A stretch of DNA of 64,000 bases from JACNKV01 sp964422145 (GTDB lineage Bacteria > Fidelibacterota > Marinisomatia > Marinisomatales > JACNKV01), in NCBI GenBank assembly GCA_964422145.1, contig CAYQZV010000001.1:1-64000 (forward strand). Reading direction: 5' to 3'. Position 1 is the stretch's first letter. Every line of letters begins with the position of its first letter. The notes beneath the pieces are model-generated. The model was given only the letters and a program-made list of their open reading frames with translations. It was not told the DNA's origin and did not search any database. This document shows positions 1 through 7,227 of this stretch, piece after piece. Position numbers and translations under genes: made by a program.

Positions 1-858
1 AACCAGTAATTCACCGCCTTTTCGAACTAATTGGCCGTTCATTTCAATCGGGACTATGTGCCCGTTTCGATGTTGGACGGTGGATTCATAATGGATGATT
101 CTTCTATTCTTGAATATCTCCTTTACCATTTTGATATATCCGGGAATCTCACCTTTGGGTAAAAATTCCGTTGCGAATTTTCCAATCAGCTCGTCCGGGG
201 CATATCCAATCAATTCTTTTACCGCCGGACTCAAATATTGGATGCGTCCCGTGTTGGTTAAGAGAAAAATGGTGTCCATGGTAGATTCAGTGATCAAACT
301 CAGTTCATTTTCTCGTTCACGCAGAATTTCATCATGCTTGAGTAACTGTTTGTTTGCTTCGGCTAATTCCTCTCTGGACCGCTCAATCTTCTCACTTTGG
401 ATACAGGCAAGGCAAGCGCTGGCTAAGTGTTCGGTAATGGTGGACAGCGATTTTAATGTAATGGGATCCAGCGGGTTTTCGCCCCTGACGATCACAAGAA
501 CACCAAAACTGGGTAACGGTAAACAGTAATAATGACCCGCAGACGGAACAGAGTCACAAATGGGCGGTCCCTGAAAGAATTGGTCGATAGTGTTCGAATC
601 GACATCTAAGGATAACCGTTTCAATGCACGTTGATATGGAAGGATTGAGTTCGTATTGATCGGAATCGTCCGAACACTCTCAAGGGAAACCTTCCCCTCA
701 GAATCTTTAACCACCTGAAGAACCCCTCCTGCTGAACAGTTCAATAGCCGAACAATTTTTGAGAGACTATCTTTAAGCATTTTTTGGAGATTGGTGCTTT
801 TCCCGATTGAAACAGCAATCTCAAATAACACTTGTATTCGTTCAGCAGAGGTTGGCAT
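1..858 (-). CDS. GAF-like + PAS sensor protein, truncated at window edge
   Basis: Reading the minus strand from ATG at 858 gives 286 open codons that run off the window, so the C-terminus is missing. Residues about 1-130 resemble a GAF-type sensor (small hydrophobic strands, KSTNLQKML near the start). A charged coiled-coil linker follows (about 150-185, REELAEANKQLLKHDEIL). A PAS domain begins near 187 with the usual YLSPAVKELIGY motif. The start lies one base beyond the stop of the upstream FIST gene, so the two are translationally coupled. In related proteins a histidine kinase or GGDEF output often follows, but none is visible here. The PAS call is secure, the GAF call is moderate, and the output is unknown. 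Confidence 0.75.
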   Translation of the reverse strand, partial: MPTSAERIQVLFEIAVSIGKSTNLQKMLKDSLSKIVRLLNCSAGGVLQVVKDSEGKVSLESVRTIPINTNSILPYQRALKRLSLDVDSNTIDQFFQGPPICDSVPSAGHYYCLPLPSFGVLVIVRGENPLDPITLKSLSTITEHLASACLACIQSEKIERSREELAEANKQLLKHDEILRERENELSLITESTMDTIFLLTNTGRIQYLSPAVKELIGYAPDELIGKFATEFLPKGEIPGYIKMVKEIFKNRRIIHYESTVQHRNGHIVPIEMNGQLVRKGGELLV

Positions 859-859
859 T

Positions 860-1981
860 TTAAGATTCCAGAATACCTACAACGGCAGTCTTATTATAAA
901 ACTCTAGATAGTTATTCCCGCTGTTGGCGATCTCTCCAATCGTTAGAGCACCCACCATCGACAGAGATTCGGCATTCACCGAATGAATTTCTTCAGAGAA
1001 CTGCTCTTCTAAAAACAGAACCCTCGAAATGCAGTCGATGAACAAAATCGATCGGGATTCAACATCCCCGGTATAATATTGATTTCCTTTTTCAAAAGCG
1101 GTTTTAGCTGCGGTGATAAGCGAAGAAGGTTGTCCTGCTAAAATATCGACAAATGAATCTTTAGGGACTTCCCCGATACAGACCAGGCTGTCTTCCTTCC
1201 CAACCATAAAGGGGTCTCTTACAATCCTCTCCGCGCCGAGTTTTGCAATCCCCAGCGGATATCCTTTGGCAATGGAAAAGAAATTATCATCGGTGAATGT
1301 GTTTTGCCCATGCGCTTCTACCACTGATTTATAGATCTGAAAGGCCGGTTTGTAATCTAGTGTTTTTACGATATTCCTGTCCACGTCTGTCACCTTATAA
1401 GGCCCGCTGATTGATTCCCATCCGTGACTCACACCTACTCCGCTGGGCATATCAAAATAGGTTAAAACAGCACAATCCATGAGTAGACCGTCATTCGTAA
1501 ACAAACATGGTTTTTGTTCCATTGACAATGATCCGCACCCTCCGCCGATGTAATTAAAATTCAGCCCAAACACATTAAATAAACTTTCAGTCAGGGAACT
1601 GATCCGTTTCGAGAACCCGTCAACAAAAACAAAAAGTGTTTTTACCGATAATTTATCGCTGATGGTGATATCAATTTCCTCTTCATAATCGATACTTAAA
1701 TCGCTCAAATGCGGAATAGTTTGTATCATCGGTTCTTTGTCAAATCCTGCTATGATCGTGCCTTTTGTTAATTTTTCATTCTTAAAAATAATCTCCGGGA
1801 AAATTCCGCCGAACACGGGAATCTTTGCCTTCGTTAAGACCGAATCAATATTTTTCGGAGTGAATCCGTTTTCATCGGCAGCGAGAATCAGACAGCTTTT
1901 TATATGATCGTTTTCTTGAATGTCTTCAAGCAAGTTGCGAAATCCTTTTGCGGATCCTGATTGATCTAGTTTAATAATCAT
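860..1981 (-). CDS. FIST-domain sensory protein
   Basis: This 373-residue soluble protein matches the FIST N + FIST C sensory architecture in length and motif pattern. It has an early LILAADENG strand, FGGIFPEIIF, a glycine-rich GGGCGSLS segment near residue 147 and GVGVSHGW near 182. FIST domains are thought to bind small ligands such as amino acids and to feed signal-transduction proteins. Here the gene sits between membrane PAS sensors and a GAF/PAS protein. A strong AAGGAG ribosome site precedes the ATG. No enzymatic motif is visible. The family call rests on pattern recognition; the ligand is unknown. Confidence 0.75.
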   Translation of the reverse strand: MIIKLDQSGSAKGFRNLLEDIQENDHIKSCLILAADENGFTPKNIDSVLTKAKIPVFGGIFPEIIFKNEKLTKGTIIAGFDKEPMIQTIPHLSDLSIDYEEEIDITISDKLSVKTLFVFVDGFSKRISSLTESLFNVFGLNFNYIGGGCGSLSMEQKPCLFTNDGLLMDCAVLTYFDMPSGVGVSHGWESISGPYKVTDVDRNIVKTLDYKPAFQIYKSVVEAHGQNTFTDDNFFSIAKGYPLGIAKLGAERIVRDPFMVGKEDSLVCIGEVPKDSFVDILAGQPSSLITAAKTAFEKGNQYYTGDVESRSILFIDCISRVLFLEEQFSEEIHSVNAESLSMVGALTIGEIANSGNNYLEFYNKTAVVGILES

Positions 1982-2019
1982 ATGAACTCCTTATTGCTCG
2001 GTTTATATTCTATCTGGTT

Positions 2020-3354
2020 TTAAGTTTTTCTATTAATATCTATTACTTCATTTTTTAACTGTTTTATTTTTTCTTTCAGTTCCACCATTCGCAATTCTCT
2101 ACCCACAGTTAATTTTTCAAATGTTTGAAGATCTTCTAATCGTTTCTTGGCTTTTGCTTCTAACGATTTTCTCTCAGTAATATCCCGAACGGTCAACAGC
2201 AATGCTTGCCGATCATTATAGTCTGTTTGGTTTAAAAGAACTTCTTCGTCAAAGACCGTTCCATCTTTTTTCTTTCCCTTCCATTCTGCTGTTTGGGGTT
2301 GACCGTCTAATGCCAGACGCCTTAAGATATCAACTGTATTCTGTTCACTTTCTTCATAATATTCCAGCCTAATGTCGGGATTCGACAGCAGTTCATCTTT
2401 TGTATATCCAAAAATATCTTCAGCCCCGTGGTTCATATCAAGGACATTGTTATCGACGTCCAAAAGGATTAAAGCATCTGATGTGTTGTTAAAAATATTG
2501 CTGAAATTTTCCTTGGCTGCATTGAGCTCAGATGTTCGGTTTAGCACTCTTTGTTCAAGGGATGTATTGGCTTCCTGCAACGCTTCTTCCATCTTTTTCC
2601 TCTCAGATATATCATGAAGCACTCCTTCAAGGCCGATTAATTGGTGATCTTCCCCTAGTAATGCTTTCACATTGGCTGAAACGACAATCACCTTTCCATC
2701 TTTCTTAACCAGCCTGATCTCAAAATCTTTTACAAATCCTTTTTCTTTTAACGCTGCGACAAACATATCTCGTTCCATGCTGTCAAAATAAAAATCGTGA
2801 GCTTTCTTCCCGATCAACTCTTCGGGGTCATATCCTCCTATTTCTTTGACTGATGGACTGATGATCTTGATTCTCATATTTTCATCGGTTTGGTAGTAGA
2901 CATCTGATAAAGACTCAAAAATGGTTTGATATTTTCTTTCACTCACTTTCAATGCCAAACTGGTTTTGTCAAATGATCGTAGTTCTTTAAACCCATGTTT
3001 GAATAGTTGTTTTATACCCAAAGTGATTCCGATTAATCCAATGAGTGCAAGGCTGGATGTGAGTTGATTATACCACGAAATTGTTTCTGCAGTAAACTCA
3101 TCAAATACTTCAATAACAAGCGAAAACACAAAAAACAGACTTCCGATTTTAATAAAAATTATACTAGATCGAAGAACATACAGAAATGCAATGACAAATC
3201 CAATCAGCCATGCAGACTCCATAATCAGATCTGCCCAATCTATTTCGTCTATCAATGGGAAACTTGTAAACCAAATAATTCCACATAACACACTGAAAAC
3301 AACAACTGTTTTGATGGTAAGTAACGTATCAAGTATGATATTAACTTTTTTCAA
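2020..3354 (-). CDS. Membrane-bound tandem-PAS sensor without kinase domain (paralogue A)
   Basis: A 444-residue protein starting at TTG (3354), with AAGGAT about 8 bases upstream. About four hydrophobic helices occupy residues 12-120. Two PAS/PAC domains follow (about 137-255, SPSVKEIGGYDPEELIGKK; about 285-400, MNHGAEDIFGYTKDEL), joined by a coiled coil. The protein ends in a charged coiled-coil tail containing TVGRELRMVELKEKIKQLK. No histidine kinase, GGDEF or methyl-accepting domain is present, so the output must be through a partner. It is clearly a duplicate of the next upstream gene (3508-4821), with near-identical PAS2 and tail segments. Signal and partner are unknown; the neighbouring FIST and pilus genes suggest surface or envelope sensing (inference). 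Confidence 0.8.
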   Translation of the reverse strand: MKKVNIILDTLLTIKTVVVFSVLCGIIWFTSFPLIDEIDWADLIMESAWLIGFVIAFLYVLRSSIIFIKIGSLFFVFSLVIEVFDEFTAETISWYNQLTSSLALIGLIGITLGIKQLFKHGFKELRSFDKTSLALKVSERKYQTIFESLSDVYYQTDENMRIKIISPSVKEIGGYDPEELIGKKAHDFYFDSMERDMFVAALKEKGFVKDFEIRLVKKDGKVIVVSANVKALLGEDHQLIGLEGVLHDISERKKMEEALQEANTSLEQRVLNRTSELNAAKENFSNIFNNTSDALILLDVDNNVLDMNHGAEDIFGYTKDELLSNPDIRLEYYEESEQNTVDILRRLALDGQPQTAEWKGKKKDGTVFDEEVLLNQTDYNDRQALLLTVRDITERKSLEAKAKKRLEDLQTFEKLTVGRELRMVELKEKIKQLKNEVIDINRKT

Positions 3355-3507
3355 CGTGTAATCCTTGTTTTGACTTGATGAAGTTTAAGGCTTCAGACCT
3401 GTCCCTCTCCACATAAAAATGTATTCATCTAATAAAGATTGATACAAAGTTGTTTTTGACATAATGTTTGAGTTTCAAGAGAATCTCTGTTGGAGTGATA
3501 TAATATC

Positions 3508-4821
3508 CTATTCGCCCTTTAACTTTTTAATTTCTTTTTTCAACTCTGCCATTCGTATTTCTCTTCCTACCAATACTTTGTGAAATTTTTGCAGATCTTT
3601 TAATCGTTTACTTGCTTTTGCTTCCAAAGCCTTTCTCTCGGTAATGTCTCGAACGGTAAGGAGTAATACTCGCTGTTTATTATAGTCTGTCCTGTTCAAG
3701 AGGATTTCTTCATCAAAGACCGTTCCGTCTTTTTTCTTTCCCTTCCATTCAGCCGTTTGAGGAACACTGTCTAATGCGAGGGTTTTTAATGCATCCGCAT
3801 TTTCTCGTTCATCTTCTTCAAAATATTCAAGTCTTATGTCAGGATTTGTTCGCAACTCATCCTTTGTAAAGCCAAACAATATTTCCGCACTTTGGTTCAA
3901 GTCCAATATGCAGTCATTTTTATCCAAAATGATCAGGGCATCCGAAGTATTGTTAAACACATTGCTGAAGTTTTCTTTGGATGCAACCAATTCGGATGAG
4001 CGCTGCAGAACTTCCGTTTCTAAGTTAGCGTTCAAATTCTGGAGGTCTTCCTCTATTTTCTTTCTTGTGGTGATATCATGAAGAATCCCTTCGTGCCCGA
4101 TCACTTCATTGTTTTCTCCAAACAGGACCCTCACGTTCGCTGAAACTGTTACCGGATTTCCATCTTTGTTAATTAATCGTAATTCAAAATCTTTCACGTA
4201 TCCCTTATCTTTTAAAATCTTTTTGAGTTGATCTTGCTCTTTATAATCGTAATAAAAGTTACTCGCCTTTTTCCCTATCATTTCTTCCGGTTCGTATCCG
4301 CCTATTTCTTTGACAGATGGACTGATCGCTTTAAAGGATAGGTCCTCATCCAGCAGGTAATACACATCCATCAGTGAATCTAATATATCCTTATATTTTT
4401 CCTCTGATTCTTTTAATGCTATGCTGGTTTTGGTCCAGAGATTAAGATTTTCATCTCCGTAGGTGATCAAGTACTTAATCCCCATAATGATCATCAATAT
4501 TCCAATTCCGAATAAAATAACAATTACAGCATTTAAAACAAATATTTCCGGATGAGTAACCTCGTTACACATTTGCATCACTAAGGCAATTAAAAAGAGA
4601 TTTAATCCGAGCTTTAAAAATAGTATTTTTGATTTAGAGGCTATTTGAAAAGAATACACCCCCGCTATTAATAATACAACTTCCTGTGCAAAATAAGCCC
4701 AATGGTGGTGATTAACTAATGAGAAAATATTAAACCATAAAATCGCAATAAGCACCAACTGCAAAATAAGGACATCAACTCGAAAAAAAATATTTGGTTT
4801 TAGGTTTTCAAATGCTTTCAT
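3508..4821 (-). CDS. Membrane-bound tandem-PAS sensor without kinase domain (paralogue B)
   Basis: A 437-residue protein with the same layout as its neighbour at 2020-3354: four predicted membrane helices in the first 120 residues, a PAS/PAC domain (SPSVKEIGGYEPEEMIGKK), a coiled-coil linker, a second PAS domain (LNQSAEILFGFTKDEL, then AEWKGKKKDGTVFDEE) and the tail LVGREIRMAELKKEIKKLK. The membrane segments differ more than the PAS domains, so the two copies may sense different inputs and share one output. It begins with ATG, and AAGAG lies upstream. No catalytic output domain is visible. Confidence 0.8.
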   Translation of the reverse strand: MKAFENLKPNIFFRVDVLILQLVLIAILWFNIFSLVNHHHWAYFAQEVVLLIAGVYSFQIASKSKILFLKLGLNLFLIALVMQMCNEVTHPEIFVLNAVIVILFGIGILMIIMGIKYLITYGDENLNLWTKTSIALKESEEKYKDILDSLMDVYYLLDEDLSFKAISPSVKEIGGYEPEEMIGKKASNFYYDYKEQDQLKKILKDKGYVKDFELRLINKDGNPVTVSANVRVLFGENNEVIGHEGILHDITTRKKIEEDLQNLNANLETEVLQRSSELVASKENFSNVFNNTSDALIILDKNDCILDLNQSAEILFGFTKDELRTNPDIRLEYFEEDERENADALKTLALDSVPQTAEWKGKKKDGTVFDEEILLNRTDYNKQRVLLLTVRDITERKALEAKASKRLKDLQKFHKVLVGREIRMAELKKEIKKLKGE

Positions 4822-4868
4822 GGTGCTCTCTTAACGAATGATTCTATTTCCCAGTCATACACTAAAAT

Positions 4869-5102
4869 TTAAAAGAGTTTGAAATACTTAGATAGAATAA
4901 AAACGCCTATGAGAATAAAAATACTCCCCCAAAGTTTTCTGCGTTTATAGATCTTTGAATCCAGCACACCCATGATGGCATTTAAATGAGAACCTAATAC
5001 ATCAACCCAAGCTGGTTTAACGATGATCAGCAATCCATATAAAATCACGATCACCGCTAATAAGGTTAAAAAGGTGATTTGTAATTCATATGTACTCATC
5101 AT
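4869..5102 (-). CDS. Small two-helix membrane protein
   Basis: A 77-residue protein with two transmembrane helices (about 8-28 and 57-75) separated by a basic loop (KIYKRRKLWG). The Shine-Dalgarno sequence AAAGGAG precedes two consecutive ATG codons. It shares a pattern with the next upstream gene (5123-5329): a first helix ending GLL, a proline just after it, then a charged loop and a second helix beginning with G. The pair look like diverged duplicates. The gene lies inside the pilus/sensor operon. Function unknown; it could be an accessory of the pilus or of the PAS sensors. Confidence 0.7.
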   Translation of the reverse strand: MMSTYELQITFLTLLAVIVILYGLLIIVKPAWVDVLGSHLNAIMGVLDSKIYKRRKLWGSIFILIGVFILSKYFKLF

Positions 5103-5122
5103 TTTCTCCTTTATTTATTGTG

Positions 5123-5329
5123 TTATCGTAAATAAAGAAACCAAATAGCCAGGTTTCCCAACACAATTAACAACACTCCAAAAAACACTCTTTTCTTTTC
5201 GATGTAATGATCGGCATCCACTTCTTTATTCAAGACCTCCCCGGCTTTTATCAGCGTTTGGGGAGATGTCCATAAGAGCAAACCAATCATGATGGAAAGT
5301 GTACCGATAATTATGATAATATAATCCAA
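5123..5329 (-). CDS. Small two-helix membrane protein (paralogue of 4869-5102)
   Basis: A 68-residue protein starting at TTG (5327-5329), chosen because AAAGGAGACATC precedes it at proper spacing. Helix one is very isoleucine-rich (YIIIIIGTLSIMIGLLL). A charged loop (EVDADHYIEKKR) and a second helix follow. It resembles the downstream 77-residue protein in layout. It belongs to the same transcript as the pseudopilins. Function unknown. Confidence 0.65.
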   Translation of the reverse strand: MDYIIIIIGTLSIMIGLLLWTSPQTLIKAGEVLNKEVDADHYIEKKRVFFGVLLIVLGNLAIWFLYLR

Positions 5330-5348
5330 GATGTCTCCTTTCTTTATA

Positions 5349-5477
5349 TCAATTTTTTACAATCAGGTGTTCACTGATAACGGGACCAACAATAAAAAGC
5401 AGCGCACAGATCACTAAAACAAGCATAATCAATTCAAATAAGGTGAAATCAACATCTCGGTTAAATGGATTTTGCAT
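5349..5477 (-). CDS. 42-residue mini-pilin-like membrane peptide
   Basis: This short gene begins with ATG at 5477, 15 bases after the preceding pseudopilin's stop codon, with GGAG about 9 bases upstream, and ends with TGA at 5349. Its hydrophobic segment FTLFELIMLVLVICALL closely mimics the N-terminal helix of a class III prepilin, including the glutamate at position 5 counted from the F. The usual glycine before F is replaced by aspartate, so the prepilin peptidase may not cut it. There is no globular pilin domain. Ribosome site, spacing and composition support a real gene. It may be a degenerate pilin, a helix that inserts into the pilus or platform, or a regulator of pilin assembly (inference). 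Confidence 0.65.
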   Translation of the reverse strand: MQNPFNRDVDFTLFELIMLVLVICALLFIVGPVISEHLIVKN

Positions 5478-5491
5478 TCGGCTTAACTCCT

Positions 5492-5968
5492 TTAATGTTC
5501 GTACGTCAACGTGACTGCGTAATCACTGTCTTTTAAAACAAATCCGCTGTTCTCGGATAAAAGATAGTATTGATAAGGTTTTTTATTGGGATTAAGCGGA
5601 ATTTCCCTTTCTGAGAATAACGAAGAAACATCTTCCCCGTTATTTAACAAGGTTTCTGATGCCCAAATTTGAGTCATTAAACTGTCAGATGGGACAGGTG
5701 GATATTCACGGTAATTTGTCAACATGCTTGAGTAATAATGGTTGACAAACGCCTTTTTTACCGCTTCGAGATCTGCCGTAGTACTGGCAACTTTTGCTTG
5801 AGTTCGAAGAGTATTATACACGGGTGTTGCTACAGCAGCCAGCAAACCCACGATCATGATGGTGACAATTATTTCAACTAACGTAAATCCGGCATCGTGC
5901 TTTTTATAGAAATATGGCGTTCCTTCGGTTATGCCGGAACGCCATTTTCTTTGCTGACCATTATACAT
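5492..5968 (-). CDS. Type IV pseudopilin with long leader
   Basis: A 158-residue prepilin. The cleavage motif is G26|F27 followed by TLVEIIVTIMIVGLLAAVA, with glutamate at mature position 5, then a soluble domain with no clear relatives seen. The predicted leader is 26 residues, much longer than those of its two neighbours (about 7 and 12). The extra length coincides with a perfect 10-base inverted repeat in the DNA (5914-5945). No strong ribosome site lies before the ATG at 5968 and no later in-frame ATG exists before the cleavage site, so this start is kept with caution. It is the third pilin gene of the operon. Confidence 0.8.
   Translation of the reverse strand: MYNGQQRKWRSGITEGTPYFYKKHDAGFTLVEIIVTIMIVGLLAAVATPVYNTLRTQAKVASTTADLEAVKKAFVNHYYSSMLTNYREYPPVPSDSLMTQIWASETLLNNGEDVSSLFSEREIPLNPNKKPYQYYLLSENSGFVLKDSDYAVTLTYEH
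5914..5945. repeat. Perfect 10-bp inverted repeat inside a pilin leader
   Basis: ATGGCGTTCC (5914-5923) and GGAACGCCAT (5936-5945) are exact inverted copies around a 12-base loop. They lie within the unusually long leader peptide of the 158-residue pseudopilin. The repeat could be a small palindromic element inserted in frame, or an RNA hairpin controlling pilin translation. Confidence 0.75.
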
Positions 5969-5995
5969 GGCAGATTATATTCCAAGGAGAGGGTT

Positions 5996-6415
5996 TTAAT
6001 TGTTACTTGAAGCTGATCTTCCGTCGATGGTGTATGAACCTCGACTGTTTCCGGCAGAGGGTGTTTGTTTGTAGTCCCAAGTGATCACACTGTCATCACG
6101 GGTATGGGTAATAACAAACGTTGTGGTGTTGTATGTCCATCCACTCGGAACTTCATCCAAAACAGTGGTGACAACATTTACTCTCGCACTACTGTCAGCT
6201 GGATAATCCCATAAGCCGGTATTGATGAGCTGCTGAGAGGCGTAATGTTCGCATCCGGCTTTGACCTGATCGATGACAGCCTCTTCGGCTTTCTTTTGTG
6301 CAGTAATTTGCAGTCCGGAAAATTTCGGGATTGCTACTGCGGCTAGTATTCCAAGGATGACGATAACAAGAATCAACTCAATTAGTGTAAATCCGCCTTT
6401 ATTTTTGTATTGCAT
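5996..6415 (-). CDS. Type IV pseudopilin / pilin
   Basis: A 139-residue prepilin with a short leader MQYKNKG and the textbook cleavage region G|FTLIELILVIVILGILAA, glutamate at mature position 5 and a following AIPKFSGLQ. The rest is a small soluble domain rich in T, S and N with a GSYTIDGRSASSNN end. The ribosome site AAAGGATT precedes ATG. As the shortest leader and most canonical N-terminus of the three, it may be the major subunit (inference). Prepilin peptidase at 11444-12217 should process it. Confidence 0.85.
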   Translation of the reverse strand: MQYKNKGGFTLIELILVIVILGILAAVAIPKFSGLQITAQKKAEEAVIDQVKAGCEHYASQQLINTGLWDYPADSSARVNVVTTVLDEVPSGWTYNTTTFVITHTRDDSVITWDYKQTPSAGNSRGSYTIDGRSASSNN

Positions 6416-6437
6416 GATGTAATCCTTTCGGGATTGA

Positions 6438-6944
6438 TTAATATTCGAAAGATGTGGTTAGTTTTGCATTCTCAACATCTCTGATCGTTATCTTTGCTTT
6501 AGTGACAGCCACGGTGACATTTCCGTCATCATCGGTTGTGTAGGTCACAGAACTTTGAGAGTCTAATGCAACTTTGTAGTCGGTATCTCCAAAGGGTGAT
6601 TTGGGGATATTGGGAAGGATATTACTTAAGACCAGTGTATCCGAGACCGTACCTTCTGATCCATAGCCCAACGTGGAAAGGGTTCCGACCATATCGGCTT
6701 CTGCGGAATAGCCCGGTAAAACATTGATGGTACCGTATTCGCCGGCAATTTCATTAAATCTCTGCCCAATTGCAGCCCCAATATCAGCGATATTGGCCAT
6801 TGTTTTTGCTGTTTTGGCTTTTGTGTTCGTTTCCAAAAAACTTGGGACAGCAACAGCAGCTAATGTTCCCATGATTGCGGTCGTCACGACCAACTCAGTT
6901 AAGGTGAATCCTTTTCGGTTTTTGATGAGTTTTTTTACTCTCAT
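6438..6944 (-). CDS. Type IV pseudopilin / pilin, first of the pilin operon
   Basis: A 168-residue prepilin with basic leader MRVKKLIKNRKG, then FTLTELVVTTAIMGTLAAVA with glutamate at mature position 5. The soluble domain continues to a C-terminal TTSFEY. An AGGAAA ribosome site lies before the ATG. It is the promoter-proximal pilin, downstream of a hairpin terminator and a sigma54-like promoter at 6978-6993, so the pilin set can be expressed separately from the assembly machine. No conserved cysteine pair is seen in the soluble part. Confidence 0.85.
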   Translation of the reverse strand: MRVKKLIKNRKGFTLTELVVTTAIMGTLAAVAVPSFLETNTKAKTAKTMANIADIGAAIGQRFNEIAGEYGTINVLPGYSAEADMVGTLSTLGYGSEGTVSDTLVLSNILPNIPKSPFGDTDYKVALDSQSSVTYTTDDDGNVTVAVTKAKITIRDVENAKLTTSFEY

Positions 6945-6977
6945 GTTTTTTCCTTTCTTTTATTCACCTATATAGTC

Positions 6978-6993
6978 ACAAATACTGTGCCAA
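6978..6993 (-). promoter_or_regulatory. Candidate sigma54 (-24/-12) promoter for the pilin genes
   Basis: On the minus strand TTGGCACAGTATTTGT matches the sigma54 consensus TTGGCAC-N5-TTGC except for GT in place of GC at -12, with the GG-to-GT spacing of exactly 10. It lies about 35 bases before the first pilin ATG. A sigma54 activator is encoded in the same cluster (8433-9776), as for PilR-controlled pilins in other bacteria. Confidence 0.55.
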
Positions 6994-7019
6994 AACCTCC
7001 TCACCCTCGTATAATTCAC

Positions 7020-7055
7020 AAAAAATCTGTCGGTTGTTTCTATTTGAAACAGCCG
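7020..7055 (-). terminator. Hairpin terminator between assembly genes and pilins
   Basis: Read on the minus strand, CGGCTGTTTC (7055-7046) pairs with GAAACAACCG (7040-7031) with one G:T pair around a 5-base loop. Five bases later a run of six T follows (7025-7020). It separates the 40-aa gene from the pilin promoter. Confidence 0.5.
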
Positions 7056-7084
7056 TTGTTTCATTTTAATACACTATAGTCAAA

Positions 7085-7207
7085 TCAAACCTGTTTGATC
7101 CATAAGAGAAATACAATCACACAAAGGCTTATCACACAATAATAAATCCATGAAGGATAGGTTTTGTGGAAGATATAATATATCCATCCTGATTTCTCAT
7201 TGCTCAT
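7085..7207 (-). CDS. 40-residue single-pass membrane protein
   Basis: A short gene starting with ATG at 7207 behind an excellent ribosome site (AAGGAGTGATCAAG) and ending with TGA at 7085. The product has an aromatic N-terminal half (GWIYYIFHKTYPSWIYY) and one hydrophobic helix (VISLCVIVFLLWI). It follows the PilC-like gene by 20 bases, so it is part of the assembly operon. It resembles no family I recognise. It could be a small stabiliser of the inner-membrane platform (inference). Confidence 0.65.
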   Translation of the reverse strand: MSNEKSGWIYYIFHKTYPSWIYYCVISLCVIVFLLWIKQV

Positions 7208-7227
7208 CTTGATCACTCCTTTTTAGA

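Noticed and set aside
95..529. 144-codon open frame on the plus strand
   Set aside because: It lies antisense to the GAF/PAS gene, whose minus-strand frame is open over the whole stretch and shows clear PAS motifs.
3385..3462. 25-codon frame (MSKTTLYQSLLDEYIFMW...) between the PAS genes, minus strand
   Set aside because: It looks somewhat protein-like but has no ribosome site, and the length is within chance.
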